This document shows positions 1 through 9,829 of a stretch of 64,000 bases of DNA, piece by piece. The position numbers were made by a program, and so were the translations under genes. The notes beneath the pieces were generated by a model, which was not told the DNA's origin, searched no databases, and was given only the letters and a program-made list of their open reading frames with translations. Each line of letters opens with the position of its first letter. The stretch's first letter is position 1. This stretch comes from Solirubrobacteraceae bacterium. GTDB lineage: Bacteria; Actinomycetota; Thermoleophilia; Solirubrobacterales; Solirubrobacteraceae. The stretch covers positions 58,699 to 122,698 of the forward strand of contig JAJCYD010000024.1 in assembly GCA_029263125.1 (NCBI GenBank), in the 5' to 3' direction.

Positions 1-86
1 CGCCGGTCCCGAGCACGCCCACGAGCGCGAACCCGACCCGCGCTGGGCGAAGCTCTCAAACCTGAAGCTCCAATAGCCCGGTCTCC

Positions 87-521
87 GTGCCCGAACGCGA
101 GATGCTGGTCGATGCCCTCGCGGCAGGCGCCGTCGCGGCGGTGCTCAGCGGCGTGCCCTCGACGGCTCATGCCCTGCTGCACCGTGAGAACCCGCTGGAG
201 GCCTCGCTGGCGGCGGGGACGCTGCTGCTCGCCGACGAGGACCGGATCTCGCGGCTGCTGCCCGCTGCGATGCTGGCTCACGGCGCGCTGTCGCTCGGCT
301 GGGCGCTCGTGCTCGCCGCCGCCCTACCGCGCCGCCGCGCCGTGGCATGGTCGCTACCGGCGGGTCTCGCCATCGCCGCCCTCGATCTCGGCGTCGTCGG
401 CCGCCGTTACCCGCGCATCCGGGCGCTGGCGACCGCACCGCAGGTGCTCGACCACCTGGCGTATGCCGCGACCGTCGCCGTGGTGATCAGCCGCCGGCGG
501 TCTCGGCGGCCGGCACGCTGA
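87..521 (+). CDS. hypothetical membrane protein
   Basis: ORF 144 aa with several hydrophobic segments; GTG start. Confidence 0.6.
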   Translation: MPEREMLVDALAAGAVAAVLSGVPSTAHALLHRENPLEASLAAGTLLLADEDRISRLLPAAMLAHGALSLGWALVLAAALPRRRAVAWSLPAGLAIAALDLGVVGRRYPRIRALATAPQVLDHLAYAATVAVVISRRRSRRPAR

Positions 522-1482
522 GGCGCGCCATCGTCGCGTCGAGCGCGCCGGCATCGACGGAGCCCGCAAGCCCGATGATCACCAGGCGCGAGCTCGGCTG
601 CTCGTCGCCCCACGATCCCTGCGCCTCGATGCTGTAGCGCCGGCCGACCAGCTGCAGCAGGTAGCGCCGCTCTCCGTCCTCGGCCAGGTGCAGGAACCCC
701 TTGGCCCGCACGATCCCCTCCGGCAGGGCCTCCAGCGCCGCGACGAGCCCCGCGCCGCTCACCGGCGCCTCGCCGCTGAAGCTCCACGTCTCATATCGCG
801 GATGCCCGTGGTCGTGCTCGCCCCGATCGTGACCGGCGTGGTCGTGCGCCGGCCGCGACGGCGCCGAGCCCGCGCCCGCGCCCGGACCGACGCCGATCAG
901 CACGTCGGCCGGCACCTCCCCGAACGCCGCGTCGACCATGCTCGTCGACGGCCCGACGATCTCGCGCAGCCAGCGGCGCAGCGATCCCAGCGCATCCGGC
1001 TCGACGAGATCGGTCTTGTTGACGACGAGCAGGTCGGCCGAGCGCAGCTGTGCGATCACCTGGGACGCGGTCGCCTCGTCCTCGGCGCGAGCGCGCACCG
1101 CCTCGGCATCGACGACGATCACGACCGCGTCGCGGGCATAGCCGGGCATCTCGCCGAGCACCGCGATCTGCGTCGGATCCGCCACGCCGCTGGCCTCGAC
1201 GACGACGTGCTCGGGCGCGTGATCGCCGTCGCGGAAGTTCGCGAGCGCCGCGATGAAGTCCTTGCCGATCCCACAGCAGATGCAGCCGTTGGAGAGGTTG
1301 ACCATGTCGCCGTCGCGCGACTGGATGAGCTCCTCGTCGATGTTGATCGCGCCGAAGTCGTTGACGAGCACGGCGAGGCGGCGCTCGCCGGCCCCGCTGA
1401 GCAGGTGGTTGAGCAACGTGGTCTTGCCGGCGCCCAGGTAGCCGCCGATCACCGTCAGCTGGATCGCGGAGGTCACGGCCAT
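487..1482 (-). CDS. CobW/CobP47K-family GTP-binding metallochaperone-like protein
   Basis: GYLGAGKTTLLNHLL P-loop, GCICCGIG CxCC motif, His-rich linker HDHAGHDRGEHDHGH; start MAVTSAIQ rather than the longest ORF. Confidence 0.9.
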   Translation of the reverse strand: MAVTSAIQLTVIGGYLGAGKTTLLNHLLSGAGERRLAVLVNDFGAINIDEELIQSRDGDMVNLSNGCICCGIGKDFIAALANFRDGDHAPEHVVVEASGVADPTQIAVLGEMPGYARDAVVIVVDAEAVRARAEDEATASQVIAQLRSADLLVVNKTDLVEPDALGSLRRWLREIVGPSTSMVDAAFGEVPADVLIGVGPGAGAGSAPSRPAHDHAGHDRGEHDHGHPRYETWSFSGEAPVSGAGLVAALEALPEGIVRAKGFLHLAEDGERRYLLQLVGRRYSIEAQGSWGDEQPSSRLVIIGLAGSVDAGALDATMARLSVPAAETAGG

Positions 1483-1492
1483 CGACACAAAT

Positions 1493-2116
1493 CTAGTGGT
1501 CCATCCGCTCGTCCAGGCGCTGCGCGACGATCGCCGCCAGCCCACGTAACTCCCCGCGGCGCTCGACGACGCCCTCGCGGTAGTGGCGTACGTGCAGTCC
1601 TTCGAAGGCTCGCAGCAGCTCGTTGCGTTCCAGGACGTAGTCGGGATTGAACGCCTTGCCGAGCTCGTCGACGTGCGCGCGAGAGAAGGTCTCGTAGAGC
1701 AGCAGGCCGCCCGGCGCCAGCGCGCTGGCGAGCGCGGCGAAGAGGTCGCGCTGGAGGTAGTGCATGCAGATGACGACGTCGTATCCGTCCGCGGGCAGCG
1801 GGTCGCGCTCGAGATCGCTCACGCGGGCGTCGATCGCCAGGCCGAAGCGCGCGGCGGCCGATCCGATCGCGTTCACGGCGACGTCGGAGACGTCGAGCGC
1901 GACCACCTCGAAGCCGATCTGCGCGAGCAGGCGCGCGTCGCTGGCATCGCCGCACGCGACATCGAGCGCTCGCGGGCGCTGAGCGGCGCCACACACCTCC
2001 ACCAGCTCGGAGCGGTGTTCCACGAGCCACGCGCCGGGCTCCCCTCCAAGCGCCCGGAACCCGTCCTTGGAGTAGCGGGCGTTCCAGCGCTCACGCGCGG
2101 GCGGGCGGTCGCTCAT
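1493..2116 (-). CDS. class I SAM-dependent methyltransferase
   Basis: ALDVACGDASDARLLA motif I and downstream YDVVICMHYLQRDLF. Confidence 0.85.
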   Translation of the reverse strand: MSDRPPARERWNARYSKDGFRALGGEPGAWLVEHRSELVEVCGAAQRPRALDVACGDASDARLLAQIGFEVVALDVSDVAVNAIGSAAARFGLAIDARVSDLERDPLPADGYDVVICMHYLQRDLFAALASALAPGGLLLYETFSRAHVDELGKAFNPDYVLERNELLRAFEGLHVRHYREGVVERRGELRGLAAIVAQRLDERMDH

Positions 2117-2211
2117 GCGCCGGGCACGCTACTACGACGACACCCGGCTCATGTCCGGTGCTGCGGCCGGGTACGCGGGCTCAGACGCGCACAACGAGCA
2201 GGAGGAAGCGC

Positions 2212-2517
2212 ATGTCCGAGAAGGAGATGGCAGATCCGCAGACCTACCGCGGGGGCGTAGAGGAGCCCGCCGACGCCAAGGCCGGTGCCCCCGGCGGACT
2301 CGTGCCTCGCGAGATGGTCGACGAGGAGACCAGCGAGCGCGCCGACGAGCAGGAGATGAGCGACGCGGCACTCGGCGGCTTTGCGACCGAGGAGCCTTCG
2401 ACGCAGGTGCCGCGCGACGGCGGCGACGATGCCGACGCCACGCGCGACGGCGGCCCCGACCCCGACTCCCCCAGCCGCACGGGCTCGGGCTCCGTGCCCG
2501 ATCCCGGGCGCACCTGA
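2212..2517 (+). CDS. small acidic hypothetical protein
   Basis: ATG preceded by GGAGGAAG SD; MSEKEMADPQTYRGG..., acidic low complexity. Confidence 0.55.
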   Translation: MSEKEMADPQTYRGGVEEPADAKAGAPGGLVPREMVDEETSERADEQEMSDAALGGFATEEPSTQVPRDGGDDADATRDGGPDPDSPSRTGSGSVPDPGRT

Positions 2518-2577
2518 GCGACCCCGGTGGCGTGGCGTCGTTGAACGGTTGTCGCCGATCGCCGATCGCGCGATGAT

Positions 2578-2979
2578 GTGCGCATGGCCAAGATCCGGAT
2601 AGACCAGGCGGACGACCTCGCGGTACGCGATGTCGTGCACGCAAAGCTCAGCACCGTCGAGGCGACGTCGACGATCGGCGACGTTCGTGCGTACTTCGCG
2701 GCGAGCGCCAGCCGCCGGCAGGCGTTCGTCGTGGACGGTGGACGCTACGTCGGGGCGCTCACGCCGGACGACCTCGCCGGCAAGGCCGCGGACCGCCTCG
2801 CCGTGGAGGTCGCCGATCGCGGAACGACGATCGGCCTCGACGAGCCGGCGACGACCGGCCGCGACCTGGCGCTGCGAACCGATGCCCGGCGCGTGGCGGT
2901 GATCGACGACGACGGCAGGCTCGTCGGCGTGGTCGCCGTCACCGGCGATCTCACGTCGTTCTGCGGTACGGCCGCCTGA
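2578..2979 (+). CDS. CBS-domain-like protein
   Basis: VRDVVHAKLSTVEATSTIGDVRAYF...VAVIDDDGRLVGVVAV CBS-like pattern. Confidence 0.75.
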   Translation: MRMAKIRIDQADDLAVRDVVHAKLSTVEATSTIGDVRAYFAASASRRQAFVVDGGRYVGALTPDDLAGKAADRLAVEVADRGTTIGLDEPATTGRDLALRTDARRVAVIDDDGRLVGVVAVTGDLTSFCGTAA

Positions 2980-2987
2980 AGCCCCGG

Positions 2988-3782
2988 TCAGCCCTCGTCG
3001 AGGATCTTCTGCGCGCCGACGGTCGCCGGATGATCGGCGCCGAAGAGTCGCTCGAGATCGGCGACAAGCTGGCGCTGGATGACCGTCGCCTCATCGGCGC
3101 GTCCCGCGGCTCGGTATGAGGACGCGAGGTCGCGGCGGGCCGTCAGGACGTCCTCGTGATCGTCGCCGTGGATCCGGGCGGCCTCGCTGACCATCGTCTC
3201 CTCGACGGCAATCGACTCGTCATGGCGATCGGCCGACCACAGCGAGGACCCGAGGTTCGAGCGGGCGTCGAGCGTCTCCTCGTCGTCGGGTCCGAGGACG
3301 CGGACGCGGTCTTCGAGCACCTGCGCCAGCACGGTGATGGCGTCGGCCGCGCGGCCAGCCGAGGCATAGGAGAAGGACAGGTTCGAACGAGCCGTGAGCG
3401 TGTCGAGGTGATCTGGTCCGAGCACCCGCAGGGTCGCCTCGAGCACCTCTTCCTCGATTCGGATCGCCTCGTCGAGGCGACCATTCGACCAGTAGGACGC
3501 GGCCAGGTTGACGCGGGCGCGCAGCGTCGAGGGTGAGTCGGCTCCGAGCGTGCGCTCGGAGATCTCAAGCACCTCCTCCTCGATCGTGATGGCGTCCTCG
3601 GAGCGGCCGGACTGCCAGTAGGAGTACGCGAGCTCACTGCGCATCGCCAGCGTCTCGGCATGCTCGGGACCGAAGGCGGCGACGTGCTCGTCGACCTGGC
3701 GCTCCTGGCGCTCGATCGCCTTCTTGACGACGTCCTTGACGGCCTGCTGCTGCTCATGCTCGGTCTGCACCTGCTCGTCCAT
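2988..3782 (-). CDS. tetratricopeptide (TPR_12-like) repeat protein
   Basis: About five ~42-aa repeats with LGPDHxxTLxARxNLAxSYxxxGRxDEAI. Confidence 0.9.
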   Translation of the reverse strand: MDEQVQTEHEQQQAVKDVVKKAIERQERQVDEHVAAFGPEHAETLAMRSELAYSYWQSGRSEDAITIEEEVLEISERTLGADSPSTLRARVNLAASYWSNGRLDEAIRIEEEVLEATLRVLGPDHLDTLTARSNLSFSYASAGRAADAITVLAQVLEDRVRVLGPDDEETLDARSNLGSSLWSADRHDESIAVEETMVSEAARIHGDDHEDVLTARRDLASSYRAAGRADEATVIQRQLVADLERLFGADHPATVGAQKILDEG

Positions 3783-3878
3783 CTCGCACCCTCCTCGCAC
3801 AACCACTCGGCGAGAGAGCGTACCGAGGCCACAGCTGCCGGTCAGGGCTTGGCGCGTGGGCGTGGACGCCGGCGCCGC

Positions 3879-4319
3879 TCAGCGCAGCGACGGCTCGCGC
3901 ACCTCGTCCTGCGCGGCGGCGAACTCACAGCAGCAGTCGATCAGCGGGCCCGAGATGGCGCGCAGGGCGCCGATGCGCTCCCGCTCCTGGAGCGGCTGAT
4001 AGCTCTCGACGTCGCGCTCGGTGACATAGGTCGCGGCGAGCTCGCACAGCATCAGCGCCTGCTCACGAGTGAGGGTCAACGGCGCTTCGTCGCCGAAGAC
4101 GCTCGTGGAGAGCAGCAGGTCGTCGAGGCCGATCCATGCGCGCAGCGCGAGCACCGCATCGGCCTCGTCGTAGTCCGCGCGAGCCATGCTCTCGCGCTTC
4201 CATGCCAGCGCCTCGCGGAGCACGTCGATCTCGGCGCGAACCATGGTCGCGTCGCAGACGACGGTCTTGCCGTCGCGTCCTATGCGGTAGCTGCGATTCA
4301 TGAGAGTGCCTATACCCAT
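3879..4319 (-). CDS. hypothetical protein
   Basis: 146-aa ORF with good codon periodicity; start may be MNRSYRIG. Confidence 0.6.
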   Translation of the reverse strand: MGIGTLMNRSYRIGRDGKTVVCDATMVRAEIDVLREALAWKRESMARADYDEADAVLALRAWIGLDDLLLSTSVFGDEAPLTLTREQALMLCELAATYVTERDVESYQPLQERERIGALRAISGPLIDCCCEFAAAQDEVREPSLR

Positions 4320-4380
4320 ACTTCTATGTTCGGCACGACAGGTGTGTGACGTTACCTACGCACGGCCAGAATTCGACGGA

Positions 4381-5421
4381 TCAGCATGGCCCCGGAGTTG
4401 ACGCGCATGCCTGCCGGACCGCGGCCGCGAACGCGTCGACCTCCTCGGCCGTCGTGTCCCAGGAGCACATCCAGCGTACCGAGCCGCTCGGCGGGTCCCA
4501 CACGTAGAAGCGCCAATCGGCCTGCAGGATCCGCGTGGCGGCCGCGGGGATGACGGCGAACACGCCGTTGGCCTCGACGCGCTCGACGATCCGCACTCCC
4601 GCCGCGCCGTCCAGCGCGGCAGCCAGGCGCGCGGCCATCGCGTTGGCGTGGGCGGCGTTGCGGCGCCAGAGATCGCCCTCCAGCAGGGCGATGAACTGCG
4701 CCGCGAGGAAGCGGCTCTTGGACGCCAGCTGCATCGTCTGCTTGCGCAGGTAGACGAACCCCTCGGCGAGTTGCGGGCGCAGCAGGACGACCGCCTCGCC
4801 CAGCAGCAGGCCGTTCTTCGTGCCACCGTAGGACACGGCGTCGACGCCCGCGTCGCTGGCGAGGGCGCGCAGCGGCACGCCGAGCGCGGCGGCGGCGTTG
4901 GACAGCCGCGCGCCGTCGACGTGCAGCAGCATGTCGTGCTCGTGAGCGACGTCGGCGAGCGCCGACAGCTCGTCCACGCTGTAGCACGTGCCGACCTCGG
5001 TGCTCTGAGCGATCGAGACCACGCGCGGCTGCACGGCATGCTCGTCGCCACGGCGCCCGAGCCGAGCCGCCACGAGCTCCGGCGTCAGCTTGCCGGCGGG
5101 AGCGGCGACCGCGTCCAGCTTCACGCCGGCGACGTGCTCGGGCGCTCCGCCCTCGTCGACGTCGATGTGTGCTCCCGCAGCGCACACGACTGACTCCCAC
5201 GGCCGGCACATCGCCCGCAGGCACAGGACGTTGGCCGCGGTCCCGTTGAAGACGAGAAACCCGACCGCGTGCTCGCCGAAGTGCTGACGCAGCAGCTCCT
5301 CGGCGCGGGCCGTCCACCGATCGGCGCCGTAGGACGCGGCATGTCCGGCGTTGGCCTCGGCGACCGCCGCCAGGACGTCAGGGTGCGCTGATGCGTAGTT
5401 GTCGGAGGCAAAGCCCTTCAC
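4381..5421 (-). CDS. ltaE: threonine aldolase / beta-eliminating lyase family PLP enzyme
   Basis: SDNYASAHPDVL, HVDGARLSNAAAALGV, SYGGTKNG PLP-lysine region. Confidence 0.85.
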   Translation of the reverse strand: MKGFASDNYASAHPDVLAAVAEANAGHAASYGADRWTARAEELLRQHFGEHAVGFLVFNGTAANVLCLRAMCRPWESVVCAAGAHIDVDEGGAPEHVAGVKLDAVAAPAGKLTPELVAARLGRRGDEHAVQPRVVSIAQSTEVGTCYSVDELSALADVAHEHDMLLHVDGARLSNAAAALGVPLRALASDAGVDAVSYGGTKNGLLLGEAVVLLRPQLAEGFVYLRKQTMQLASKSRFLAAQFIALLEGDLWRRNAAHANAMAARLAAALDGAAGVRIVERVEANGVFAVIPAAATRILQADWRFYVWDPPSGSVRWMCSWDTTAEEVDAFAAAVRQACASTPGPC

Positions 5422-5535
5422 GCCGCGACCAGGCTAGTTCCAGCGCGCATTGGACGCCTCCGCGGGCATAGACCATGCGTCCAGACGCCTCAAGATGGGC
5501 TTGCAGGGACCGCAGGCGGCGCCGAAGAGTGCCCC

Positions 5536-7443
5536 GTGAGGATTTCATCTTTGCTTCCCGACGGAGGTCTCCGTCTAGGAACGCGTCGATCGTCAGCCAC
5601 GGTCGCCCTCGACATCGGGCCCGACGCCATCGTCGTGCTGCAGTCGTCGGGAACCGAGCGCGCACGTGTACGTCGCGCCATCGTCCATCCACTACCCGTC
5701 GGACTCGTCGTCGACGGCGAGGTCGTCAACGCCGACCAGCTCGCCGTCGAGCTGCGCGCGCTCTTCACCGAGCACAAGCTGCCACGCGACGTTCGCGTCG
5801 GACTCGCCCACCCGCGCCTGATGGTGCGGATGGTGGAGCTTCCGGCGTCGCTCAGCGGGCGCGACCTCGATGGCGCGGTGCACCACATGGCCAGCGACCT
5901 GCTGCCGGTGGCGCTCGACCAGCTCGTGGTCGACTACCGCTGCGTCGGCAAGTCTCCCGCCGGCGACGGCCCGCCGATGCAGCGCGTCCTGATGGCCGCT
6001 GCACGCGCCGACGGCATCGAGCGCCTGACGCAGGCCCTCGCGGGCGCCCACCTCAAGGCCGAGCGCATCCAGCTCTCGGGTCTCGCGATGCTTGGCGCCT
6101 TCGACCATCCGCCGCTCGGCGGCGAGGCGATCCTCTACGTCCAGGCCGGCGCGCTGACGAACGTCGTCATCGCCGAGGACGACGAGCCGCTGCTGGTGCG
6201 CGCCGCGTCCGCCGGCTCCGAGTCGATCGCCCAGAGCCTCGCCGAGCGCACGGGCATCACCCACGAGGAGGCTCGCACGCACATCGCCGCGATGGGCGTG
6301 CAGGGCGCCGTCGCGCCGGGCGCTCGCGCTCTGGACCCCGAGCTGGAGGCCGCGGTCTCCCAGCAGGTCAGCGAGGGGCTGCGCCGCGTCATCGCGGAGA
6401 TCGAGTCCTCGCGCGGGTTCTACTCCGCGCGGCCCGACGCTCGTCCGATCGGCGGCGTCGTGCTGACCGGCGCGATGACCACGTGGCCCGGCGTCGCGGA
6501 GGTCATGCGCGAGGAGCTCAACGTGCCGGTCCTGCCCGCCGGGCGTGACGCCTGGCCGGATCTCGGAACGGTGTCGGTTCCCCCCGAGCGCCTCGACGTC
6601 GCCGTCGGGCTCGCGCTCGACGTCGGCAGCCAGCGCCCCGACCTGCGGCCGGCGAAGGCTGGGTCGACCGCGAGCTCTGGCGTCAAGGTTGCCTCCTCGG
6701 ACTCCGGCGGCCGCGTCGCGCAGGTCGCGTGCGGTGTCACGGCGCTCGTCGCGGCTGCCATGGTGTACGCGGTCGTCGTCTCCAACCAGGTCAGCTCCGG
6801 CCAGGAGCGCCTCGCCGACATCCGCACCGAGCTCGTGCAGTCCGAGCAGCAGGCAGCGGCGCTCAAGCCCTACGCCGACTTCGCTCAGACCACGACGAGT
6901 CGCAGAGCAGCGGTGAAGACGATCTCCACCGCACGCTTCAACTGGGACCGCTCGCTGACCGAGCTCGCGAAGGTCGCACCCGGCGACGTCTGGTTGAAGT
7001 CCGCCAAGGCGACGATCGACCCGAAGACCACCGTCGAGGGAGGCGCGAGCGCCGACACCAGCGCTCTGCGCGGCGCACTGCCCGGACCCGCAATCGAGCT
7101 GGCAGGTTGCGCGCAGAAGGAGAGCGACGTGCCGAAGTACATGGACCGTCTCTACTCGATGACGGGCGTCTCGGAGGTCGGCTTCAGCAAGACCGAGCGC
7201 CCCGTCAAGGGCAAGAACGGCGCCGCCACCGGGAGCGCGCAGTGTGCCGGCAACGACACATCGGCCTTCTCGCTGGTGACCTACTTCAAGCAGAGCGCCG
7301 CACTCGCGGCACTCAACGCTCCCGCTCCCGCTCCCGCCGCCGGCGGCTCCGGTTCGGCGGCGGTCGCGCCGACGACACCCCCAGCCGCGGCGACCGCCCC
7401 GGCAGCACAGACAGCCACCAACGGCACAGGAGCCCCGAAATGA
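5536..7443 (+). CDS. type IV pilus assembly PilM-like actin-fold protein fused to a PilN-like C-terminal membrane domain
   Basis: N-terminal actin-like GPDAIVVLQ...DYRCVG...LYVQAGALTNVVI; C-terminal TM helix VACGVTALVAAAMVYAVVV followed by PilN-like coiled coil and periplasmic domain; ATGA overlap with PilO-like gene. Confidence 0.8.
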   Translation: MRISSLLPDGGLRLGTRRSSATVALDIGPDAIVVLQSSGTERARVRRAIVHPLPVGLVVDGEVVNADQLAVELRALFTEHKLPRDVRVGLAHPRLMVRMVELPASLSGRDLDGAVHHMASDLLPVALDQLVVDYRCVGKSPAGDGPPMQRVLMAAARADGIERLTQALAGAHLKAERIQLSGLAMLGAFDHPPLGGEAILYVQAGALTNVVIAEDDEPLLVRAASAGSESIAQSLAERTGITHEEARTHIAAMGVQGAVAPGARALDPELEAAVSQQVSEGLRRVIAEIESSRGFYSARPDARPIGGVVLTGAMTTWPGVAEVMREELNVPVLPAGRDAWPDLGTVSVPPERLDVAVGLALDVGSQRPDLRPAKAGSTASSGVKVASSDSGGRVAQVACGVTALVAAAMVYAVVVSNQVSSGQERLADIRTELVQSEQQAAALKPYADFAQTTTSRRAAVKTISTARFNWDRSLTELAKVAPGDVWLKSAKATIDPKTTVEGGASADTSALRGALPGPAIELAGCAQKESDVPKYMDRLYSMTGVSEVGFSKTERPVKGKNGAATGSAQCAGNDTSAFSLVTYFKQSAALAALNAPAPAPAAGGSGSAAVAPTTPPAAATAPAAQTATNGTGAPK

Positions 7444-8138
7444 TCAAGTCGGCTTCTCCGCACCAGAAGATCATCGCGGTGACCGTGCTCGTGGGCGTGG
7501 CGCTGATTGGCGCCCTGTGGCTCATGGTGATCTCGCCGAAGCGCACCGAGAGCGCCGAGGTGCGCGACAACGTCGCCGCGCAGGAGCTGCGTCTCAGCTC
7601 GGCCACGGCACAGCTCGCCAGCTACCAACAGGCCAAGAAGGACTACCCGAAGAACCTGCGGGTGCTCAAGCGCCTCGACAAGGCCGTTCCGTCACGGGGT
7701 GAGATCTCCAAGCTCCTGCGCCAGCTGCAGACCCGCGCCCAGGCTCGCAACAGCGATCTGCGGCTCGCAGCCCTCAAGCCGGCCCGAGCCGCTCCGGCCG
7801 CGGCCGGAGCGGTCGCATCGACCTCGACGTTGACGCCGGGCGCAACCGCCCCCGGTGCCAGCGGACTGGCGACGCTGCCATTCACGTTCACCTACACGGG
7901 CAAGTACTTCGATCTGGTCAAGGTCCTGAAGGCGGCTCGCCGCGCGGTCACGACGCGCTCGGGCAACCTCACGATCGACGGTCGGCTGGTGACGATCGAG
8001 GGTGTGAGCTTCGAGCGCACCGAGCCCGACGATCCGCTCATCACGGCGCAGATCAGCGCCACCGCCTACATCGCCGCTGCGCCGGCGACACCACCGTCCG
8101 CGGATCCCGCGGCCGCCACGACGCAGGGAGGGTCATGA
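7440..8138 (+). CDS. type IV pilus inner membrane component PilO-like
   Basis: Single N-terminal TM, coiled coil, PSRGEISKLLRQLQTRA, position after PilM/N. Confidence 0.75.
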   Translation: MIKSASPHQKIIAVTVLVGVALIGALWLMVISPKRTESAEVRDNVAAQELRLSSATAQLASYQQAKKDYPKNLRVLKRLDKAVPSRGEISKLLRQLQTRAQARNSDLRLAALKPARAAPAAAGAVASTSTLTPGATAPGASGLATLPFTFTYTGKYFDLVKVLKAARRAVTTRSGNLTIDGRLVTIEGVSFERTEPDDPLITAQISATAYIAAAPATPPSADPAAATTQGGS

Positions 8139-9094
8139 TGCTCCGCGGTCTTGTCGACGATCTGGTCCGGCGGCGCCTGTGGCCGATCATGGCTCTCGCC
8201 GTCCTGGTGATCCTCGTAGCACCACTGCTGTTCCTGAAGTCCGCTCCCGACAACGCCCCGGCCGCCTCCGACGCGCCGCCGGCGGCACAGCCGGGCGAGC
8301 TTCCCACCGGCGGTGAGCGCCTGGTGACCGAGAGCAACAAGGCGACGACGCCTCGCTACAAGGGCGGCTCCAGCTCCGATCCGTTCGCCCCGCCGGCTTC
8401 GGCGATCGCGGCCACCAAGGCCGCCAACGCACCGGCCGCGACGAAGTCGCCGTCGAACGCGAAGTCGTCGAATGGCGCGACGAGCGCTGGCAAGCTCCCG
8501 TCGAAGGCCGTCATCACCAACGCGGACGGATCGAAGACGACGATCACGACGCAGAAGCCGTCGACGAGCAAGAAGCCGACGCCGAAGGCGAAGTCCGCCC
8601 CGCAGCCCAAGGCCACGCCCCCCGCGCGGTCGAAGACGACGTACGCATCGGTCAGCGTCCGCTTCGCCAAGAAGCAGGACAGCAAGGCCCGCCGCAACAT
8701 CCCGCGCCTGCAGACCTTCAAGGCCGGCGACACCGTCGCGGCGATGTTCGTCAAGTACTCGCCGGCGCGCAAGAAGGCGGTCTTCGCGATCGCCCCGAGC
8801 ACGAAGGTCTCGGGCGATGTGAAGTGCCGGCGCAAGAAGGGCGTGTGCCGCTACGTCGACATCCCCGAGGGCAAGAGCGTGCGACTGACGGTGCTCAAGG
8901 CCAACGGCGCCAAAATCACCCGCCGCCTGGACGTCGTCAAGGTCCTGACCACATCCGAGATCGCCGCATCGTCGGCCCCGGCGCCCACCGTCGCCGCCCG
9001 CACCGCGCCGCTCGCCCAAGCAACATGCCTGCTGAAGGGCATGCTGGTACTGCCGGTGTTCTACCCCTCGCTGCCGGCCGACGCCTGTGGGTAG
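8135..9094 (+). CDS. hypothetical membrane-anchored Lys/Ser/Ala-rich protein at the PilP position
   Basis: N-terminal TM LWPIMALAVLVILVAPLLFL, low-complexity linker, C-terminal globular region; overlaps neighbours. Confidence 0.65.
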   Translation: MMLRGLVDDLVRRRLWPIMALAVLVILVAPLLFLKSAPDNAPAASDAPPAAQPGELPTGGERLVTESNKATTPRYKGGSSSDPFAPPASAIAATKAANAPAATKSPSNAKSSNGATSAGKLPSKAVITNADGSKTTITTQKPSTSKKPTPKAKSAPQPKATPPARSKTTYASVSVRFAKKQDSKARRNIPRLQTFKAGDTVAAMFVKYSPARKKAVFAIAPSTKVSGDVKCRRKKGVCRYVDIPEGKSVRLTVLKANGAKITRRLDVVKVLTTSEIAASSAPAPTVAARTAPLAQATCLLKGMLVLPVFYPSLPADACG

Positions 9095-9818
9095 GGATCC
9101 GCACCCAGCCTCGGATGGTGGCTTCACGATCATCGAGGTCATGGTCGCGATGCTGATCCTGATCGTCGGGGTGCTGGGCACGCTCGTCCTCGTCGAGGGC
9201 GGCCTGTCCAGCACTAGCCGCACGACTGCTCGCGAGCAGGGGACCAACCTCGCTCGCGACCTCGTGGAGCGCAGCCGGCAGGCTGCCTACACCGACATGG
9301 CGGTGAACACCGCGCCGCAGACGCTGCACGACCTGCTGCCGGGCTCCGACAGCGCGACGGCGGTGACGGGCTCGGCCCCGAGCTCCACCTTTCAGATGAC
9401 GCGTCGCAACGTCGTCTACACCGTCAAGGTCTTCTCCTGCGCGGTCGACGACCCGTCGGACGGCATCGGAATCGGTACCGCAGGGTTCTGTGTCCCTCCA
9501 TCCACGCCGGGACCCAACCCGGACCCAATTCCCCCGACTGTCGGGGCCAACGTCCTGGGCATCAGCGTCGCGGCCGGCGGATCCCTGCTGAACACGGTCT
9601 GCAACGCCCTCGGCAATCCGGCTGTCATCGGTCAGCTCACCGCTACGGTCAGCACGCTGGTTCCCGTCAGCGTGTGCCCCCCAGGCTCTTCCGTCACCGA
9701 CGCCAACCTCGATTCAAACGCCGACGACTTCCACCGGGTGCGCATCGACGTGAGCTGGTCCAGCGGCGGCCCCAACCGAACGTTGACCCAGACAACCCTA
9801 CTGCCCAACCCGTCCTAG
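9087..9818 (+). CDS. prepilin-like minor pilin (PilV-like)
   Basis: Class III prepilin signal GGFTIIEVMVAMLILIVGVLGTLVL. Confidence 0.85.
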   Translation: MGRDPHPASDGGFTIIEVMVAMLILIVGVLGTLVLVEGGLSSTSRTTAREQGTNLARDLVERSRQAAYTDMAVNTAPQTLHDLLPGSDSATAVTGSAPSSTFQMTRRNVVYTVKVFSCAVDDPSDGIGIGTAGFCVPPSTPGPNPDPIPPTVGANVLGISVAAGGSLLNTVCNALGNPAVIGQLTATVSTLVPVSVCPPGSSVTDANLDSNADDFHRVRIDVSWSSGGPNRTLTQTTLLPNPS

Positions 9819-9829
9819 GTGTGATTTCC

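Noticed and set aside
2541-2577. CGCCGATCGCCGATCGCGCGAT mini-repeat upstream of the CBS gene
   Set aside because: Short simple repeat expected in GC-rich, GATC-rich DNA.
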